From contig OZ021721.1 of assembly GCA_963978545.1 (NCBI GenBank), positions 34,955,348-35,019,347 on the forward strand: a stretch of DNA of 64,000 bases. Reading direction: 5' to 3'. A program made the position numbers and the translations under genes. The DNA is from Linyphia triangularis. Its lineage: Eukaryota > Arthropoda > Arachnida > Araneae > Linyphiidae. Under the pieces are notes generated by a model, which searched no databases, had not been told where the DNA came from, and saw nothing but the letters and a program-made list of their open reading frames with translations. Below, piece after piece: positions 34,063-48,468 of the stretch (position 1 is the first letter of the stretch; every line of letters begins with the position of its first letter).

Positions 34063-35047
34063 TCTATAATAATAAAACAAGCTGTGTGTCTGTCTGTTTG
34101 TGGATCTGTTATAGAAACCTACTTAAAATTGGAGTAGAGCTCTGAAATTTTCAACACAAGAAGTTTTGACCTTCTAATTTATGAATGTCAAACAGAATGT
34201 AAAATTTTAATTAGTTCTTTTTTAATTAATATTTTAACTAACTTTTATTTTACAAAGTGACTTCAAATAGAGATACAGCTCTGAAATTTTCAACATAAGT
34301 AATTTTGGCCTTCTTATTGAACTATTGAAAAAAAGAATTTTAAATTTATTGTTAGTTTTTTCTTTAATTAATTAATAAATATTTTACAAAACGGTTTCTA
34401 ATAGAGCTACAGCTCTGAAATTTTCAACATAAGTAGATTTAGCCTTCTAATTGGACTTTTAAAAAACGGAATTTTAAATTTTTATTTAGTTCTTTTTAAT
34501 TAATTAATAACTATTCTACAAAATGATATCCAATATTGCTACAGCTCTGAAATTTTCAACATAAGTAGTTTTGTCTTTTATTTGGCCTTTTTTTGAAAAA
34601 CAGAGTTTCAAATTTTTATTTAGTTCCTTTTTAATTATTTTTTTTTTTTTTTTAATTTATTAATATATATTTAACAAAACGATATCTAATAGAGCTGCAG
34701 CTCTGAAATTTTCAACATAAGTAGTTGTGCCCTCCTAATTGGACGTTTGAAAAACATAATTTTACATTTTTATTTAGTTCTTTTTTAATTAATTAAAAAA
34801 TATTTTACAAAACGATTTCTATTTGGGCTACAGTTCTGAAATTTTCAATACAAGTAGTTTTCGCATTCTAATTGGACTATTGACAAACAGAATGTTAAAA
34901 TTTTAATTTGATTTTCGATTGATTCTTTGAATTTTTTTTTTTTTTTAACAAAAAGCGACTTCTAATAGGCCTAGAGCTTTGAAAGTTTCAACATAAATAG
35001 TTTTGGCTTTCTAATTTTGCTTTCCACAAATATGTGTTAAAATAATC
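34063..35047 (+). mobile_element. Helitron-like array inside element A
   Basis: Starts TCTATAATAATAAAACAAGC then TGTGTGTCTGTCTGTTTGTG. Seven units follow with CTCTGAAATTTTCAACATAA (or a variant) near 34142, 34281, 34415, 34547, 34703, 34836 and 34979, i.e. every 132-156 bases. The 5' TC and TGTGTGTCTGTC head suggest a Helitron-like 5' end. A CTRR 3' end was not found, so it may be truncated at 35047, where a TTAA-CCCCC sequence begins. Confidence 0.5.
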
Positions 35048-35068
35048 TTAACCCCCTGAAACCTACAG

Positions 35069-35094
35069 CGCCCGAGAATTATAGTTCTCGGGCG
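35069..35094. repeat. Perfect GC-rich hairpin (10-bp stem, 6-nt loop)
   Basis: CGCCCGAGAA at 35069-35078 pairs fully with TTCTCGGGCG at 35085-35094 around TTATAG. It sits 17 bases after a TTAA-CCCCC (35048), which resembles a piggyBac-type end; a possible partner GGG-TTAA is at 36002-36008, but the inner sequences do not match, so the element is only a suspicion. Inverted copy at 56379-56404. Confidence 0.7.
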
Positions 35095-36743
35095 GTTTCG
35101 GGCGTTTTGGGATCTTCGAGGTTTGGGGGGTCTGGTCAGCTTCCTCACCTCCTGTGGTGTTGATTTATAGGGGGCAGTTCACTCCTGTCAACTCCGAGAA
35201 GCAGAGTCTTGTGGCGAATTTTTTTTTTTTTTCTTCTTTCTTTTGCATGGGACATTTAGTAGAAACTCTTTCCGCGCGGGAACTTTTACTAGAGAATTGC
35301 CAAGTTTTACAAAATAATTTGCGTTTTGGTTCGCAAAACTTTAAATACATATGAAATAAACCATGCTATTGATATTGTTAAATAAAATTATAATATTTAG
35401 CTAAACTTCTTGAAGAAATTAATTATTTCGTCAAGACAGATCCCTCTATAAATTGTTTTAGTCGCATACAACTGCGAACTCAAATATTTGTGAATTTTTG
35501 ACTCATTTTCAAATGACGTTATTCTTTTTTTTTTTTTTTTCGCGAGACATAATTATATAACCCATGAAAACAAAGTTTTAAATATTAATCCTTTATATAC
35601 ATCGCCGATTCTGTTAACAGCGTGTGCTTGGTGCTTGTATCTAATTTTAAATATCAAACACATTTATATCAGCAAAATGTGTTGCAAACTACGTTTCAAA
35701 ATGTATTTATTAGAAATGAACGTGCATTTATGCATTCACATCCAAACATCTTTTTTTTTTATTTTGATTAAAACAATTTTATTATTTATTTATTTTAAAA
35801 AAATTTGGCAATTACAAAGAGTTTCAACAATGATCGGCTTACTGCTATTTTAGCGCGATTGGATGAAGGCAAGTTAGTTTATTAGTATTCCGTATAAGCA
35901 ACTTTTTAGTGACAATAACAGCCCCAAAATGTGAAAGAATGTATTACCATCGACATCGAATCCATCTACCAACTTTCAGCCCGCTTGGATGACGGCAAGG
36001 TGGGTTAATTAAGCATCCGCAGACTTGCACTCTATCGACACTCACACAAAATCGAAGTTAATTTAAAGAATTCAAAATACATCCTTTATTGAAACTTTAA
36101 TGCCTCTAATACGTACGTTATTGAAATATTCGATTTTTCTTAGATGCTATTTTATAATTTTAGGTGAAATGAAAGTACTCCCCTCGCTCGATAAAAATTT
36201 AACACTCCCTGTTTCACCACGATTAATAATTTGGTATTGAAGATCAGAACAAATAAAGGATTCTACTTACGTAGGATTGCTTAGCCATATGAAGTCCGTG
36301 GCGTATACAGGGAGGAGGCTGATAGGGCTACAGCTCCCTGAAAATTGAGAAAAATTATATTTCCAAGTGTAATGTAACAATTTTTGTAAATAGTTAATAC
36401 TTAATATCCTCATTTAACTAACTTTTCGAGTCAGTCATTTTTTCAAAATAATTATAACAACGAGAAATGAACACAAAAATACAAGCACATCTATTTCATT
36501 TCAAACTCTTCCGATTTTACATTTCTTTCTCATTTCTATATGCTGGGGTCATGACGTCCTTCAGATGGTCAGAGCAGAGAAAACTTACTGATTCCCTGAA
36601 AGAGCATGCGTAGACACAAGACTTCTCCCTCCTGATACCAATAATACAAATCTGCCATAGAAAATCTGGTAAAATTTTATGAAAGAGGTTTTCTTGGTTT
36701 TCAAAACATCATCGAAGCAGATTAGGAAATATGGAAAACAAAA

Positions 36744-36957
36744 TACAGGGTTACTAGAAAAGAATCATTCATTTTCAAAACCCGACTTATTCAAAAGTAT
36801 TATACTTACAAATATGATTGGTACAAGAAAACAACCGCAAAATATTTAAGTTTTATGCTCCAGATGGTGCTCAAGTTTACCCGATTTATTCAAAAGTATA
36901 ATACTTTTGAATAAATCTTGTTTTGAAAATGAATGATTCTTTTGTAGTAACCCTGTA
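36744..36957. mobile_element. TA-flanked Tc1/mariner-type MITE, 210 bp
   Basis: TA at 36744 and 36956 flank a fold-back sequence with ends CAGGGTTACTAGAAAAGAAT and its near-complement (ATTCTTTTGTAGTAACCCTG). The inverted repeats continue for about 55 bases (TCATTCATTTTCAAAAC, TTATTCAAAAGTAT). No coding capacity. The duplicate is at 54516-54729. Confidence 0.85.
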
Positions 36958-38895
36958 GAAAGGTTTTCTTGATGCTTTCGCAGAATGTTCTGTAGACATA
37001 TTTCCGAATATACGTCCCTTATTAAAAAAAAAAAATGTATTTTACCAGTTTCAATTGAAACTTCTGAGCTTTCAACTTTGTGATCATTAACATCATATTA
37101 AGAAATTCTATGAGCAAAACAAGGTTGAACAGACTGGCACTTTTTGTCAATTCACAACAACATAAAAATTTGGTTTCGGTAGCCAATGAAATTGCCTTGT
37201 TTAGGGGATTTAGAATACACCAATAAACAGTGTTTACATTATATCATAACAATATTTAACATTTAATAAATTTCACTGTATACACCAGCGTTGACTTTTT
37301 AACATGTTACTTCTTGCGTTGCTTGTATTATGTGTTTACATTGATTTTATTTATAACATTCATGCTTACGTTTTTTTAATAACACATGCTTAAGTTGTGT
37401 TTTAGAAACGGCACTAATGTTTATTAAATGTTCTTTTCGTTATAATGTAGAATTGTAAAATTATATGTTTTTCAATACCTTAACAGAATAGTTGTGAAAC
37501 ACTGCAGTTTTAAATTTCCTTTCATTATGTTAAAAAGTGAGTAATTTTAATTTATAACTAGTTTTATTATTTTTTAATATTAGCTGCCCAACCCTCTTTC
37601 CTATTATGATCAAATGTTCAGTTTTTTAAGGCGTTACATGAATATGGCAAGAGCAGACAAAAGTCTTTTTTTCTTTCAGAAAACCAAAGAAAAAAACTAA
37701 ATAGTGAGTAACTATAATACTACTAAAAAAGTGTAGTAGAAGTACTGATCCTCCAATTCTAAAATGTGACTGCAAAAAATTAATAATCAAATGAAATAAT
37801 AAAATAAAATTTTAAAGATTGAGACTGCTCTACAAGAAAATAGCCTATAAACACACTAAAAAAAATGGTGACTAAATAAAAATAAACATTAGAAAAATTA
37901 TAATTTCACTCCATAATACTAAAAAAATATGAAAAAGTAATAAAATAAACAACAGAAAATAATGAAGTAGTTCTTGAAGAGCTGGTCAACAAGGTTACCA
38001 GAAAAGCGACTAGCAGAAGAATTCATTGTTTTTAACACTACGCACATTTGATTAAAAATTACAAAAGTTAAAAAAAAAAAGCTTACCTCAAACTTCAGGA
38101 GATAGCTTTGAGTTGGGTTTCAGCATTTTGCAGTCAGATCTTTTGAGTTGTGGAACGCAAATTTTCTGAGAAATATTGGAAAATGTATTTTAAACAGAGT
38201 TTGAAAGAAACATTGGAACAGATGTAGCATATGACATTTGGCGATTAGAAAATTCGCCAAAATTAAAAACACAGTAACTAAAATAAAATTTAAATAAAAA
38301 CAAAGAAGGGCTTGTCAAGAAGAACCCGCGATATCTTGTTTTACTAAAAAATTTTAAAATTTATTGGATCCATACAACAAAACAAAAAGACAAAAGGTAC
38401 CGAATTTTTTTTTTTTAACTTCAGATGGAGAAAAGCACCTCCTCTATTTCTAACCCCCGCCCCGCAAACCAAGAAGCAGTTGGGCTCGGTGTATCTGTCA
38501 ATACCATACAACAGCGTTATAGCCTTGGGAAATTGGTTAATTGGCCACACATGCTGCATGTCTGCTCTTTGACAAAAGACCAGACATGCCTTGGGGATGC
38601 ACCGGAGTGTCCTTAAAGTGGGCTTGCAATATACGATTGATAAGAATGTATGAGTTCAGAGTAACATTTAATTTTAGTATGTGTGTCAAGATTTAGAATT
38701 TATACATTTAAAATTGAATTTTTTTAAAACTAATTTCAAAAGCTAGCTATCGATACCAATAAAAGTAATTTGTTTAAAGATTTATTTATTTAAAGTTTAA
38801 ATAATTATTTTTCAAAATACCAAGTTTACATTCTCAAAAGCATTTGTTATTTGGGTAAATGGTATTTATATTATTCATTGATTTAAAAAGGAAAT

Positions 38896-39079
38896 GGCTG
38901 ACCAAACGGTATAGTGTTTAGAGTGCAAGCTTATAGACCGCGAGGCTGCTTGTTTGAGTCCCGGTGTTAGGCATGGGTGTTGGTAAATGTATGTTGGCTT
39001 GTCTAATGACGAATGTTTCGGCGCATTATAGCCCTCGTGTTGCTGAAGGCGCCAGATAATCTGAAAACAACCAAGCAAT
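38896..39079 (+). mobile_element. tRNA-derived SINE inside element A
   Basis: Same family as 30952-31129 but plus strand: the A-box-like region, a decayed B box (GTTTGAGTCCC), the same body and the tail CTGAAAACAACCAAGCAAT. AAGGAAAT occurs at 38888-38895 and 39080-39087, the likely target duplication. The B box is worse than in the 31 kb copy, so this copy was older when element A was duplicated. Confidence 0.8.
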
Positions 39080-40349
39080 AAGGAAATTATAAATTCATTG
39101 CTTATGTAAGAACGTATCACCAGAAATTAATGCATATCTAAAATGATTATTAATTCATTGTGTTTGTAATTTATGTAGAAATTTTTTAATATTTGAGAAC
39201 TACCTGGTTCAATTTGCAGGCAACGTTTTGTAAAATGTTAGGCCCTTATGATATTATTTTACCCTTTTGATTATTTTACCCTTAAGTAATACTATTGGGA
39301 GGGGGGGGGGGGGGGAGAAAGAAAGAAAAAAAAATCTTTTTTTTTATATACTGCTTTTTTTAAAAATGTCCGTAAAATTGTTAAAATGGTAAATACGTAA
39401 TTGTTTTGAAATCCAATACATTGATCTGTTTGAAAATTTTGCCTTGAGATAAAAATTATCTAATAATCATTAGTTATTTAATAAGTTTTTCTAAAATATC
39501 AGAAAATTCTGTAAAATTGTAGTACTCGATTAATCGACAGCAAACTTTTATAATTGAAATTTTATTTTAAAATTTAAAACTTTAAAAAAAAAAATCTTTA
39601 TATTGTTTTTGTCCTATCCTTTCTAGTTTGTCTAGAAAATACGATATTTTAGTATGCTGATTTATAAGTTTATATGTATTTCTTGGCCTATTATGTTGAA
39701 TATGCAATAACCTCGAATACCATGAAATGAATTTAATTGAGACCTTAAACTGTTTAAATAAAGGTCACATAATCTAAAATGCTGTTTTCGAAAGTTTCCA
39801 AAATGTCTGTTCGTTGCTTTTCTTTCTTACAAAAACTACCAGTTGGAAATATTTTCTAGCGTATGGGCCTCTTCATTTTTCTACCTAAATAAGCCAATAA
39901 AATAGCTTTCGAAAAATATAACCTCTTACTAGGAATAAATAAATGGAAGCCGATATGCATTTCACAAGATGTTTTAACAAACTATTTCCTTAAAAATCAG
40001 TACACATAAGGACATTTTAACTTTTATTGAAACGAAAAAATTAAAACAATAATTTATTTTAATTCTTGTATTTTAATGTTTAGAAATGAATATTATTGAG
40101 ATAATTTTTTTTAGAGGCTGTATTACAGTATTTTATAAAGCCAAAACATATCATGAGAGCACCCAATTAACGCTGGTGTACTATTTCTATTACCAAAACC
40201 TTTTTTACATTTACCAGGGTTCGGCAGACGTTTCTGTGCAAAGAGCCAAACATTCAATAATCATCAGAATCGCAGTACATTTAAAGAGCGGAAATACGAG
40301 TTTTTAACAACGAACATTTTTATAGTATAAAAATCATGGCAGATGAGAC

Positions 40350-41604
<1,255 letters not shown>

Positions 41605-42820
41605 AATGAGACAAGTCAGCTGTCCAAATTTGGTGTTAATTAACGCATACGATTTAGTTCATTCTTTTTTAAATTCTCGATTTTTCACATCAATTTTTTT
41701 CTTCGTTTTGGATGAAATCGAACTCGGGTTTTTCCAATCAAGTGTATAAAAAGCAAAGGTCGTTTTAGCAACACGCGCATGTGTAAAATTTTACAGCAAA
41801 ATTTGCCGTCTACCTCAGTCGGAGACAAGAGAACAACGAACGTCAAGAAAAGCTCGATGCAATTGGAATTGTGAAGCATCATGGGCGCACTCATATAGCG
41901 CATTCTGATTGCTCTGTATTTTGACTGGGAAGGTACCAGGGGGCCGCTAACTTTAAGTTGGTATTTGAGAACAGTGCTATCAGTTCATCTTACTCCTCTA
42001 ATTTATCTTTGTTTTTTCTCGTTTTCTCTATATTTCTGGTTTGAGAATACGCAGCAAGTTTAGTATTTGTTTACCCAAACAATGAAAAAATGTATAATCA
42101 TTTATTGCTTCATCTTATTCTTAGGTTAAATGTCCTGAATGCATGTGGTTATAATAACTGTGGAGATATTATCTTTTTAGTATCGACGCTAATATGTGTA
42201 TATGGGCGAGGGAGGGTAATTGGGCCCGAGTTACATTTGCATAGGGGCCGAAAATCCTGTCGGCTGCCCTGTCTGTATTTAAGGGAATGTTGGTGAAACA
42301 CGGCTAAATTTCATTTCATTACGTTAAACTTACAGCACATAAGGAACATTTCTGTACCTCAGAAGTAAACTATCATAAAATGCGGGATCCCATAAATGCA
42401 ATTTAGTGTTTAACATTGCACTCCTGGTAGTTTATCTTAAGTACAGATTTATAAATTGTAGTATCGTAAAAACGTGTTACGAGGTAAAAATTACGCTCAG
42501 AGTGAATTATGGAATTAAGCTATTGTTTATAACAAAGCATGTACTATTTAAAAAATTCTACCCCAACGCAATTCAATAACTTTTCGCCACAAAAATAGCT
42601 GATTTTTTTTTTCGGCCCATAAAACTTTTCGAAGAAACAAAAAAGTTACTTGTCTATGAAAAAATTGTTAATGTTTTCTAGGCTGCGTTACTATGTGTCA
42701 ACAACTAATTAAGCCTATTTCTTTAAGAATTTGATAAACGTTCCAACGCTTCCGTTTTAATAATATTATTGCAGATTGATAAAAAATTAATTAATTATAA
42801 ATATAAAACAACGTACATAC

Positions 42821-42973
42821 CGGTTTTTACAGCGGGAATTAAAGATGAAAGTATTTCATCTTCCGTGTCCGTCAAGCTCTTGGTCAATCTCTTTAACCAA
42901 CATTCGAATGCCAAACTCAAAACCGGTTGCAAGATACGTCGAGTCACACACGTTTTACGGGGGAGATCTTATC
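42821..42973 (-). other. Possible exon near the inner end of element A
   Basis: On the minus strand an open stretch starts after an in-frame stop and ends AAAACCG|GTATGT, a fair splice donor. The peptide is Leu/Lys-rich (PVLSLAFECWLKRL, TDTEDEILSSL). A short ATG-started peptide exists in another phase. The two A copies are essentially identical here, so conservation cannot be judged, and no downstream exon was recognised. Counterpart 48494-48646 on the plus strand. Confidence 0.2.
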
Positions 42974-42998
42974 TGATCTGCGGTAAGGGGAGGGGAAA

Positions 42999-43330
42999 GA
43001 CTGCAGCCTTTGGAATTCGACCCTTTACCTACCCTTTCGAAAAGGACCCTTTCGAAAAGGGGGGGTTGCTGATGTCCTGGAATTCGACCCTTTACATATC
43101 CTTTTCGAAAGGTGTTACTTTCCAAGCTTTTCACGGCTGCCCATTTCAAACCCTTTTATTAGAGGGGAAAGACTGCAGCCTTTGGAATTCGACTCTTTAC
43201 CTACCCTTTCGAAAAGGGGGGGTTGCTGATGCCCTGGAATTCGACCCTTTACATATCCTTTTTGAAAGGTGTTACTTTCCAAGCTTTTCACGGCTGCCCT
43301 TTTCAAACCCTTTTATTAGAGGGTTACTCG
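42999..43330. repeat. Subterminal array of element A, two ~172-bp units
   Basis: GACTGCAGCCTTTGGAATTC recurs at 42999 and 43171; each unit also has CCTTTCGAAAAGG palindromes, 'GGAATTCGACCCTTTACATA', 'CTTTCCAAGCTTTTCACGG' and 'AAACCCTTTTATTAGAGGG'. The first unit has an extra copy of the CCTTTCGAAAAGG block. This array differs from the 51-bp array at the other end, so the two ends of A are distinct. The 199-codon frame across it is a repeat artefact. Confidence 0.85.
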
Positions 43331-44514
43331 GCAAGCTTAGAACTGCAAGTCTAATGACAAGCATATGACAAGGTTTTCGTAAGCTTGCATGCTATCTGGG
43401 ATAAGTAGTAACAAAATTGTTTATTTACTTAGTTCAAATTACTTCCAAAATGAATATTCATTGTTATTTGAGCATAAATTATTCTTGTTTATGTCAAATT
43501 TTATTTATAAATATGTATACATGCAATTAGAAAAGGATGAAAAAAAAAGAAAAAAAAACTTGGTTTAAACCTAAAAAACATGGTTTTTTCCAACCCTGGA
43601 TGAGCAGTTTTAGCCACTACTATGAGCAATTTTTGGAACAGCTACTGTTTTGTCACTATATCACTGAGCAGTTTATAGTAGATTTTCCACTCAACATATC
43701 TGAACTTTCTTTTTGGTGGAAGCGAAGTGGTTGCAAATGATAATTCTTATATGCGTTGATTCAATTTTGAGCTGTTCCATGTTTAGTATCACATTGTTGC
43801 CCAAAAACCCTTAATAATTTGTTAAGTTATACTTAAACATTTGTAAAATAATGTTTTCACCTCTCCTACCAAAAAACACATTTAGATAACAAAATGTCTG
43901 ATATTCAAGGATTTAGAAAGATACATGCAATTTTAAACTAGAAAACTGCCAGTAGAATTTAAAAGTCCCTATCGGTCAATCAATACTCATTGAACTTATT
44001 ATGCTAAGGTTTCATAAAAATAGAAGGTTGGATTTTAAACTTGTGAAGTATATTTTTTTATGCACAGATCAATTTCATTTATGAAGTCACTTTTCATTTT
44101 TAAAACATCATTTTTCTCCATGCATTAAGAATCAAATAGATAGTAAATAAATCTCATTTTAATGCTTTAGTTCATTCACTTCAAATGTAATAGCAATAAA
44201 GTGAATTAAAATTGCAGACCCCCCCCCCCCCCAACATTGAAACAGTTTTCATAAAAAATAATTTGCCAAAAAATTATTATTTTAAAAAATCCACAATAAT
44301 ATTTACATGTATACCTTATATAATGAATAATTTTTTATACTTTCATTCCTATTTTAATTGCTTTTTGGTGACCAATAATTGAAACCCAATATAATTTAAT
44401 TGATATTTTATGGCTTACAAAACCATGCACACTTAAATTAAAGGTCACTTTCTGCAGTGCATATATATAATAAAAACATAAATTTAATACAAGCTGTTTA
44501 TTATAATACATATT

Positions 44515-47500
44515 TTATTTTACATATTTTATCTTCCTTTGAAGTTTCCACCTCGGTGAAGAAAACGAACCTGAAATATAAAATTGTTCATTTCTGTTTT
44601 AATTAAGATTACATTAAAATTTAAAAATCAAATTATTGCATCAAACTTTTTCTAGTCTTTAGCTCTTTTTATTTTATCCAAGCTCTTTTTGTAACGGAAC
44701 TGCAATTTGTTGTCAATAAAAGAAATCATGCAATACAGCATTTACTGCCAATAAAGAAAAACAGAATTGCAAAGTGAAAACAGAATTTTGCACAAAAGCA
44801 TAAGATTGTTAACATTTTGTAACATTTTTACATCAGAAATCATTTTCTACTAACATTTAAGAAAATTATTTTAAACTGGTATTTAAATTTAAATTGCATA
44901 CATTGAGCATGTATAAATTCAATTTATATAAAGTTATAGGCAAATACATTTGCACCAACCTCAACAAAGCACACAAAAAAAATATGAATTGTGAAATAAA
45001 TGCTAATGCTGTTTTTTTTTTATAAACTCTTTCATTTTTCCTTAGCTGTTTAAAATTTTAATAGTTGTTGAAAAGTCTGAGATAAAATATAAAATACACT
45101 GTTGCACTTGAAAAGTTATAGGAACTAATTTAGAACATAGTGTTTTTGTTGTTTTTTCTTCTGAACTAATTTCTCAATTATAAGCATATGACAAAGGTGA
45201 TTTGTTCAAAATTGTTTAAAGAAACAGATAATTTTTTTTTTGAAAGACCAGAGATTCTTCATTGCTAATTTTTATTTTAAAATATAAATTATTGTAACAT
45301 CAAATCGAAATTGCTTGGAGCGTTACCTAATTGATTGTCATATATTCTTACCTGGCAGAGGAAGTTTTCACGCTTTTTGGTTTACAAATAAGTTTTTGCT
45401 TGTTTCTTTGTGGGATTCCAAAGAAGGAGGATCGTCTTTGAAATGGGCTGGAATATTAGCATGGCTTTTCTTGGTTAATAAATTTTCATCTTCTGAAGAA
45501 TCGCTCCCAATGCTAGATATTGAACAAGCAAGCTCAGCTTTATCTATGCCTGTTAAAAGGAATCTAAATAGGAAAATTATGGATATATGCTATCTCAAAC
45601 TAGTTGCAAAACTTCATATACAATTTATTTATACAATTAAATATCTTACTTAGCGCACTTATAGTATCACTCACTAAAAAACCAATCTTTACTTTGGGAA
45701 ATTAAAATAGAATATTATTTAAATCTGTTAATAAATATCTGTTATTCATGTCCACTATTTCAAAAATCTATACCATTAAAACTTGAATTGATAAGCAGAT
45801 CAATGACTTATGAAACATTATTTGCGATACCTTTAATTATTTGTATACCCTATACAAAAATTGTAATTTACTTACTGTATGTACAGTAGATTTTAAAATT
45901 AAATGTTTGCCATGTTGACTTGAGGGTATATATTCTTTAATCATGTTAATCCCCCCTCCATTCATTGCAAACAGCCAAAGACAACTTTTATCTGAGACGA
46001 ACCAAGATGAAGGAATTACTTCTACAGATTCTCCATTTCCATCAATGAACCCTACAACAGTATTTTTCTTTATTTTAAACTGAACAGAATAACATATTAA
46101 CTATTGAAAGGCTTTTACTGCCGAGGAAAGGAAGTCTACAACTATTACACTTTTCACCCAGACAGAAAATTGCACTATGAATAGTGCTAACAATAATACT
46201 TGATTACAATATTTGTTTACTTTTCAAATGGAAAGTATTTTCTTTAAATGAAAAAAACATTTTTATTTTATAAAAACAACATCTTTGCATAGTGTGTTTA
46301 AATTAACACGAAGGAAGCTAGGCATTCAAAATATATTTTTGTAGATATTTCAAAAATTAGCATTCATTGCTCTTTTCTGAGTAATCAATAATTGCACAAG
46401 ACAGACCTTTTAAATAGGGGAATGTACATACAGTTAAACCCTGTTAACGTGAAGTCGATCTGGCCGCTGAAATTGTTAGCTTTAACCGAATTTTGTGTTA
46501 AAGAAATAAATTAAAGTTAAGTTTTAAGTATGGAAAACTGCTTTTCTTTCGCATTAAATGTGATTTTATGTTAAGCAATTTTGCATTAACAGGGTTTGCT
46601 GTATTTTTTTAAAAATAGGAGATATAATTACAATAGTTATACATATTGTTAATATTGACATTTTTTAGAACAATCATTTACCTTTTTTGCCAAGCGGTTG
46701 ACTGAGATAATGCACCCTATTCCACACCACCTTTGAGATTGAGTAATAGGCTTTTTTTAATTTAATGTGGTTTCCTCAATATGCCCAATTCACATTATAT
46801 TCTATTAACAGAGCTAATCACGGAGCTTGGATATTGAATTTTATAAGGAGCAATATAAACTAACGATAACAAATATGATAAATATTTAATATTGATAAAT
46901 ATTTAATATTGATAAATATTTAATATTGATAAATATTTAATATTAATAAATATTTAATATTGATAAATATTTAAAATTGATAAATATTTAATATTGATTT
47001 ATATTATAACTAGAATGTAACATGTAGTATAAGTATTTCAATGATGAGCATGATTTGAAACAAGCAATGGAGAGGGGGAATGGGTAAATGAGTATTAGTT
47101 TGCATCCGAGTATGGACGAGATAAAAGCTTTTAATCTTGTCCAGATGACATAAAAGCTGAAAATCTTGATTATATTTTGAACAGTATTAAATAAATAATT
47201 GAAACTAACTTGATTCCTTATCAAGTTTAATGTGCATACCAACCACCTTTGTCAACATCGAATTCGTAGATCAAACCTTGCCAAGTCGGCAATTAAGTAT
47301 GGTTGAAATTAACGAAAACCAACTTAAACCAATAATGCAATATATAGGTACTGAAACATAACCACATGAAATCGACAAATTATTGTGACAACACTTACCA
47401 ATATTAAGTTTTAAATCCAATTTTAATGTTACAAATAACCGTCGACATAAACAAACTTCCCAAACACACATCCGGGCACTTCAGTTGCTTCAGCCACTCG

Positions 47501-47590
47501 GTGACGATTCTTTTTGAGAAATTCTGCGCATCGTTTTGTATCGGTTTCGGCAGGTTTTGGCCGTAACTCGAGATCGTTCCAAAATACATG
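44515..47590 (-). pseudogene. Element B gene, left copy, four exons
   Basis: Exons: about 47590-47399, 46051-45876, 45549 to about 45350, and 44570-44515 (TAA). Exon 1 reads WNDLELRPKP...CAEFLKKNRHRVAEATEVPG and ends ATTG|GTAAGT. Exon 2 (58 codons, fully open here) has FIDGNGESVEVIPSSWFVSD, then KSCLWLF and EYIPSSQ. This pattern (an acidic strand, VExVPxxW, then a Cys-x-Trp) recalls the N-terminal module I associate with DUF4806-type proteins of arthropods, which is inference. Exon 3 is Ser/acidic (SISSIGSDSSEDENLL). Phases 1/0/1 agree with the right copy. Damage: exon 1 lacks 8 bases after VYVDG relative to the right copy, causing a stop, and exon 3 begins with an in-frame TAG. Confidence 0.5.
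46877..46995. repeat. 17-bp tandem repeat, seven units
   Basis: Unit GATAAATATTTAATATT, nearly perfect. The homologous place in the right B copy (about 59960-60000) has only a single related word, so the expansion happened in this copy alone. Confidence 0.9.
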
Positions 47591-47839
47591 ATTTTTTAAA
47601 AAATGCTTAAAAACGTGTTAAAAACATCACAAAATATATCAACACAAACCTTCCTTTCTTATACATAAAATATTTCAATTTTAAAACTGTCCATCAACCT
47701 TTCAAACTTTTGAGTATCGTCTATCCAATATTGGGCGAGATTGGGCAATATCGGCATCGAACGGCCGATTTTGCGCCGTTCCACATCGGGATTGGCCAAT
47801 GTAGAGCTGATATTGGCCAATACTGCTGTGCTACTTGGG

Positions 47840-48066
47840 TAATGTACCAATAGAAAGAGAATAAAAAACTCTTTTGAGACTGATTAATTTACTTTTTTCT
47901 TATTGTTACTAATTATACAGAATTTTTACTACAGTGTTGATCAGAATTTTAAGGATAACTGAAAATTGCACAGAAAAAGTTATTTCTGAAATAAAAAGTA
48001 AATAAAATGAAATGCATACATAAAATGCTTTTTTTTAATCCTGGATTTTTCAATGAAGACATGAGT
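47840..48066. other. Short unique spacer between left B and right A
   Basis: Begins with the TA duplication of element B and ends with GT, the duplicated dinucleotide of element A. No features inside. Confidence 0.7.
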
Positions 48067-48136
48067 CCCAGATAGCATGCAAGCTTACGAAAACCTTGTC
48101 ATATGCTTGTCATTAGACTTGCAGTTCTAAGCTTGC

Positions 48137-48468
48137 CGAGTAACCCTCTAATAAAAGGGTTTGAAAAGGGCAGCCGTGAAAAGCTTGGAAAGTAACACCT
48201 TTCAAAAAGGATATGTAAAGGGTCGAATTCCAGGGCATCAGCAACCCCCCCTTTTCGAAAGGGTAGGTAAAGAGTCGAATTCCAAAGGCTGCAGTCTTTC
48301 CCCTCTAATAAAAGGGTTTGAAATGGGCAGCCGTGAAAAGCTTGGAAAGTAACACCTTTCGAAAAGGATATGTAAAGGGTCGAATTCCAGGACATCAGCA
48401 ACCCCCCCTTTTCGAAAGGGTCCTTTTCGAAAGGGTAGGTAAAGGGTCGAATTCCAAAGGCTGCAGTC
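48137..48468. repeat. Subterminal array of right A (pairs with 42999-43330)
   Basis: Inverted copy of the two ~172-bp units. Confidence 0.85.

Noticed and set aside
38425..38616. 63-codon frame in element A with a regular amino-acid mix
   Set aside because: No domain, no splice context, and it overlaps an equally long antisense frame.
42769..43368. 199-codon open frame present in both A copies (also 48099-48698)
   Set aside because: It runs across the subterminal array, repeats itself, matches no family, and is identical only because the two elements are identical.
45315..45653. 112-codon plus-strand frame in left B
   Set aside because: It is the antisense of exon 3 of the element B gene, whose splice sites and counterpart exon support the other strand.
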